Part shown: in pieces, positions 5,795 to 8,171 of the stretch | Numbering within the stretch: position 1 is the stretch's first letter | Layout: each line of letters starts with the position of its first letter | Source of the DNA: G039029935 sp039029935 | GTDB lineage: Bacteria > Chloroflexota > Anaerolineae > Caldilineales > Caldilineaceae | Length of the DNA stretch: 8,171 bases | Direction: 5' to 3' | Assembly: GCA_039029935.1 (NCBI GenBank) | Contig: JBCCFC010000613.1 | Span: 1 to 8,171, forward strand | The notes under the pieces: generated by a model | Databases searched by the model: none | What the model saw: the letters and a program-made list of their open reading frames with translations, nothing else | Told to the model about the DNA's origin: nothing | Made by a program: the position numbers and the translations under genes

Positions 5795-6434
5795 GCGCAA
5801 TCACAATCTGCTTGAGTGCTTTCAGAATCCGATAAATATCAAATATCTCGTCTGTGATTGCTGAATAATCGCGACTGATGGCATATTGCTTACCCTCAAG
5901 GAGCATAAATCGCCAATTATTACCAACCACATAGCACCCGTAGAGCGGTTTGGGCTGTTCGTCCAGACTTTGCCCGACAAGCATAGCGGCCAACGCCTGC
6001 CCCGCTGGATCGCCATTGGGATCAAGTGTCCGTTTGTACTCCTGAAAGGCAAAGAAAGGCTTTTTGGGTTCACGGCGACCGCTTGCCACCATGCCATCGG
6101 GTTTGCCAAAGAGCCGAACGCCATCAACAATGCCTTCCAAGTCTCGTTGGGCAAAATGGTTGTATTTGCTGGATGAAAAATTGACCATTGTGAATATGGG
6201 ACCGATAAAGTGGCTATCTAGCTCATGCTCATTCCAGTCATGCACATTGAAGTCAAGCACATCCTTTAGGTGAAGCAATTGGTGGCGTTCGATATCCGAA
6301 ATGTCAGCAGGCATAGCAATCCATTGTTCAAGCGCGGGCAAGGTGCGCTCCTCTTCCAAACCAAAGATATCATCTAAATATTTCAAGGTGCAATCTTTGA
6401 ATGAGTTTTCTTGACTTGCTTTTTTTGTTGTCAT
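5784..6434 (-). CDS. PD-(D/E)XK nuclease-like protein of unknown function
   Basis: This 216-residue soluble protein carries a full set of PD-(D/E)XK-like core residues. E71 is in the leading helix (WNEHELDSHFIGPI), followed by P112-D113-G, then E132-Y-K134 (FFAFQEYKR), and Q146 in the following helix (DPAGQALAAMLVGQ). The sequence then continues PLYGCYVVGNNWRFMLLEGKQYAISRDY (about 163-190), a strand-rich segment. I recall similar stand-alone hypothetical proteins in Bacteroidota and Chloroflexota, often annotated without function. The expected role would be DNA or RNA cleavage, but no activity is established for these by me. The ATG at 6434 has GAGGG only 3 bases upstream, a tight spacing. 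It lies 15 bp downstream of the ATPase gene on the same strand, so they are probably cotranscribed. Confidence 0.85.
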   Translation of the reverse strand: MTTKKASQENSFKDCTLKYLDDIFGLEEERTLPALEQWIAMPADISDIERHQLLHLKDVLDFNVHDWNEHELDSHFIGPIFTMVNFSSSKYNHFAQRDLEGIVDGVRLFGKPDGMVASGRREPKKPFFAFQEYKRTLDPNGDPAGQALAAMLVGQSLDEQPKPLYGCYVVGNNWRFMLLEGKQYAISRDYSAITDEIFDIYRILKALKQIVIALIK

Positions 6435-6449
6435 AAGCCCTCGTTTCGT

Positions 6450-8171
6450 CTATACGGAAGCTACTTCCTCGGCCATGCCAATACCATGCCCCTGACAATA
6501 CGTCTTAGCCTCTTTGGTAAAGCCGCTCCTTGACAGGTAGGCTGGCAACACGGTGACACCATGTTGTTTACCATAGTCAACAGCATTGGTATGTAGCTTG
6601 GTCACGGGGCCAATGCCTGTCGCTCTCTGTCGGTCACGTACTTCCACCATGACGATGAGATCGTCACCTGTCTCCGCAAATGTGGCTGTGACAAGCACAT
6701 CGATTTCCTTATTTTCAGCACCCAAGCGTTGATGAGGCAAACGCTGACGTATATGCACAATGTTAAACGGACGGGTGTCGGCGACATCGCTGAAATAGTC
6801 GGAGAGGCGTATGGGTTTACCCACCAGTTGCTTCATGCGAAATTCAAAGACAAGGGTGCGTTCGGCCAGCAGCCCCTTATATTCATTTGCTTTTCCAAGC
6901 CAGTGTTCGGTCTTCTTTCGTTCTTTTGCCAACAGTTCCTCAAATTCACCTCGAAAATCTGGCACGACATTTTCGATTTCTTCTTGAAAACGGCTGCGCA
7001 ACACACGATTGAGTGTACCATCTTTAAGTCCACAAAATCGGATGTCTGAGCTACCTTGGTCAATCACATCCGAGGACACCAAAATTTCGAGCCGCTCAAA
7101 AATATCCTCCTCGCTCAACTCAAGGTTGAGTTCCTTCTTCAGTTCACGTGGCGTCCAATAGCGTTTGTTGTTCTTATTGAGAAAGAGCATCAGCTTTTTG
7201 GTATTCGTGCCGTTGACCTTTTTGAAAGTGCGACGCAGATATTCCGACCACGTTTTGGACATCTCCGAGTTACGGTCCTCGACTTCATAGGTGACAGCAT
7301 CGACAACCCCATCCTCGGTCATCAAATTTTTGCCCTCAAGGTCATTCAACATCACGCATGAAATGAGGAATGGGTCCGAGCCACATAAGTCATTGAGTTG
7401 CGCGGCGGTTTCATCTTTGATCGGGATTTGATAAGTTTCGGCGTATTGCTCAACCGCGGCCAAGCCTTCATCGGGTGTGAGGAAGGGGTTCATACGGAAG
7501 ATGGAGAGCCTCCCCGCTTCCAGATGTTCGGCCATGATTTCCATAAGGATGCCAGGGTAGGAGCCTGTCACCAGCATCGGTGCGACTTTAGACTCGGAGA
7601 GCGAGTGAAAGCTGCCGGGCATAGTCCTATCCGGCTCTCCTCGAAAGTCTGGTGCTCGATAGATATGATTGGCAATGTTCTGGAATTCATCCAAGATGAC
7701 CAAGAAGCGTTGGTCTGTGCCAGATGCGTAACGATGAGGGGCATGGGTGGCGATATCCCAGAGGATATCCATACCCTCACCTGTCATTAAATCTTTCAAA
7801 ATATATTCTGTATCACGAATCATTTTCCGTAAATTTTTCTCGACAGCATACGCATGAATTTGTTCTACTGTTAAATGGCTATCGATAAGTATTGGGTCTC
7901 TTTCCAAAAATGAAATATATTGGGACGCAAAGGAGGTATAGTAATTGAGTGCCAACTTGTGTAGCCAAATATTTTTATCGGCAAAGTCAAAATAGAAGGG
8001 CACGACCACACCATTCCGCGTCCAGAGTTGATTGAAGATACGCTGGACAAAGGATGTCTTGCCACTCTTGCGCCGCGCCAAAATGACACGCGACTTGGAC
8101 AGCCGGCCCGGAATGCCATTGAGCCAGCGGTTAAACTTGGTAAATTCGTCTAGGCGACCGACCAGCAACTC
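6450..8171 (-). CDS. P-loop ATPase (archaeal ATPase/STAND-like) with nuclease-like C-terminus, 5' partial
   Basis: The reading frame stays open to the window edge (codon GAG at 8171-8169), so the true start is outside; the codon TTG at 8168 is numbered 1 here. Only a few residues are probably missing, because ELLVGRLDEFTKFNRWLNG matches the usual N-terminus of this class. Walker A is A31-RRKS-GKTS39, with the first glycine replaced by alanine. Walker B is LVILDEF (156-162, D160 and E161), and a sensor-like LVTGSYPGIL follows near 200. Next come helical and winged-helix-like segments (WTPRELKKELNLELSEEDI, about 340-360), resembling archaeal ATPase_2-type proteins. The last 85 residues contain D490 (EIDVLV), E509-x-R511 (VMVEVRDRQ) and a GVTVLPAYLSRSGFTKEA stretch, reminiscent of a degenerate Mrr/PD-(D/E)XK fold with K replaced by R. 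Likely a regulatory or motor ATPase acting with the downstream nuclease-fold protein; this is inference. Confidence 0.88.
   Translation of the reverse strand, partial: ELLVGRLDEFTKFNRWLNGIPGRLSKSRVILARRKSGKTSFVQRIFNQLWTRNGVVVPFYFDFADKNIWLHKLALNYYTSFASQYISFLERDPILIDSHLTVEQIHAYAVEKNLRKMIRDTEYILKDLMTGEGMDILWDIATHAPHRYASGTDQRFLVILDEFQNIANHIYRAPDFRGEPDRTMPGSFHSLSESKVAPMLVTGSYPGILMEIMAEHLEAGRLSIFRMNPFLTPDEGLAAVEQYAETYQIPIKDETAAQLNDLCGSDPFLISCVMLNDLEGKNLMTEDGVVDAVTYEVEDRNSEMSKTWSEYLRRTFKKVNGTNTKKLMLFLNKNNKRYWTPRELKKELNLELSEEDIFERLEILVSSDVIDQGSSDIRFCGLKDGTLNRVLRSRFQEEIENVVPDFRGEFEELLAKERKKTEHWLGKANEYKGLLAERTLVFEFRMKQLVGKPIRLSDYFSDVADTRPFNIVHIRQRLPHQRLGAENKEIDVLVTATFAETGDDLIVMVEVRDRQRATGIGPVTKLHTNAVDYGKQHGVTVLPAYLSRSGFTKEAKTYCQGHGIGMAEEVASV

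Noticed and set aside
5886..6176. Plus-strand 96-codon open frame
   Set aside because: Antisense to the PD-(D/E)XK core of the minus-strand gene, whose conserved residues explain the sequence.
7398..7790. Plus-strand 130-codon open frame
   Set aside because: Antisense to the ATPase domain around Walker B; no independent motif or ribosome-binding site.

Overview
This window looks like part of a Chloroflexota (filamentous Chloroflexi-type) chromosome. That is an inference from style, not a database match. The pointers are roughly balanced base composition, a serine/threonine kinase fused to TPR-like sequence, short G/T/A tandem repeats between genes, and a spacer motif (CTCCGCGTTTTCTGCGG) that I associate with that phylum. 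Class and genus cannot be resolved from the sequence.

Left region (1-2107): an intergenic segment holds a 7-bp tandem array, a perfect hairpin and inverted copies of the array. It is followed by two inner-membrane permeases of a CUT1-type sugar ABC importer, MalF-like then MalG-like, 22 bp apart and cotranscribed. A perfect 14-bp stem with A and T tracts closes the operon and can terminate transcription in both directions. The substrate-binding protein and ATPase are not in the window. A convergent minus-strand gene (2148-2534) encodes a small VOC/glyoxalase-fold protein.

Middle region (2535-4244): this is a graveyard. It contains a 17-bp perfect inverted repeat, the zinc-ribbon N-terminus of a broken transposase, the 3' end of an unidentified helical/TPR-like gene in another frame, a 15-bp tandem repeat, and then a large kinase/TPR gene reduced by an internal out-of-frame deletion to its kinase N-lobe and TPR-like C-terminus. 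The C-terminal remnant stops in an ATGA overlap with an intact sulfatase gene (4241-5767), which has a clear CxPxR formylglycine site.

Right region (5784-8171): a minus-strand two-gene operon converges on the sulfatase. The first gene (cut by the window edge) is an archaeal-type/STAND-like P-loop ATPase whose C-terminus resembles a degenerate PD-(D/E)XK nuclease. The second, 15 bp downstream, is a compact protein with a complete set of PD-(D/E)XK-like residues. This ATPase plus nuclease-fold pair is the best candidate in the window for an uncharacterised system, possibly defence or mobile-element related, but function is not demonstrated by the sequence.
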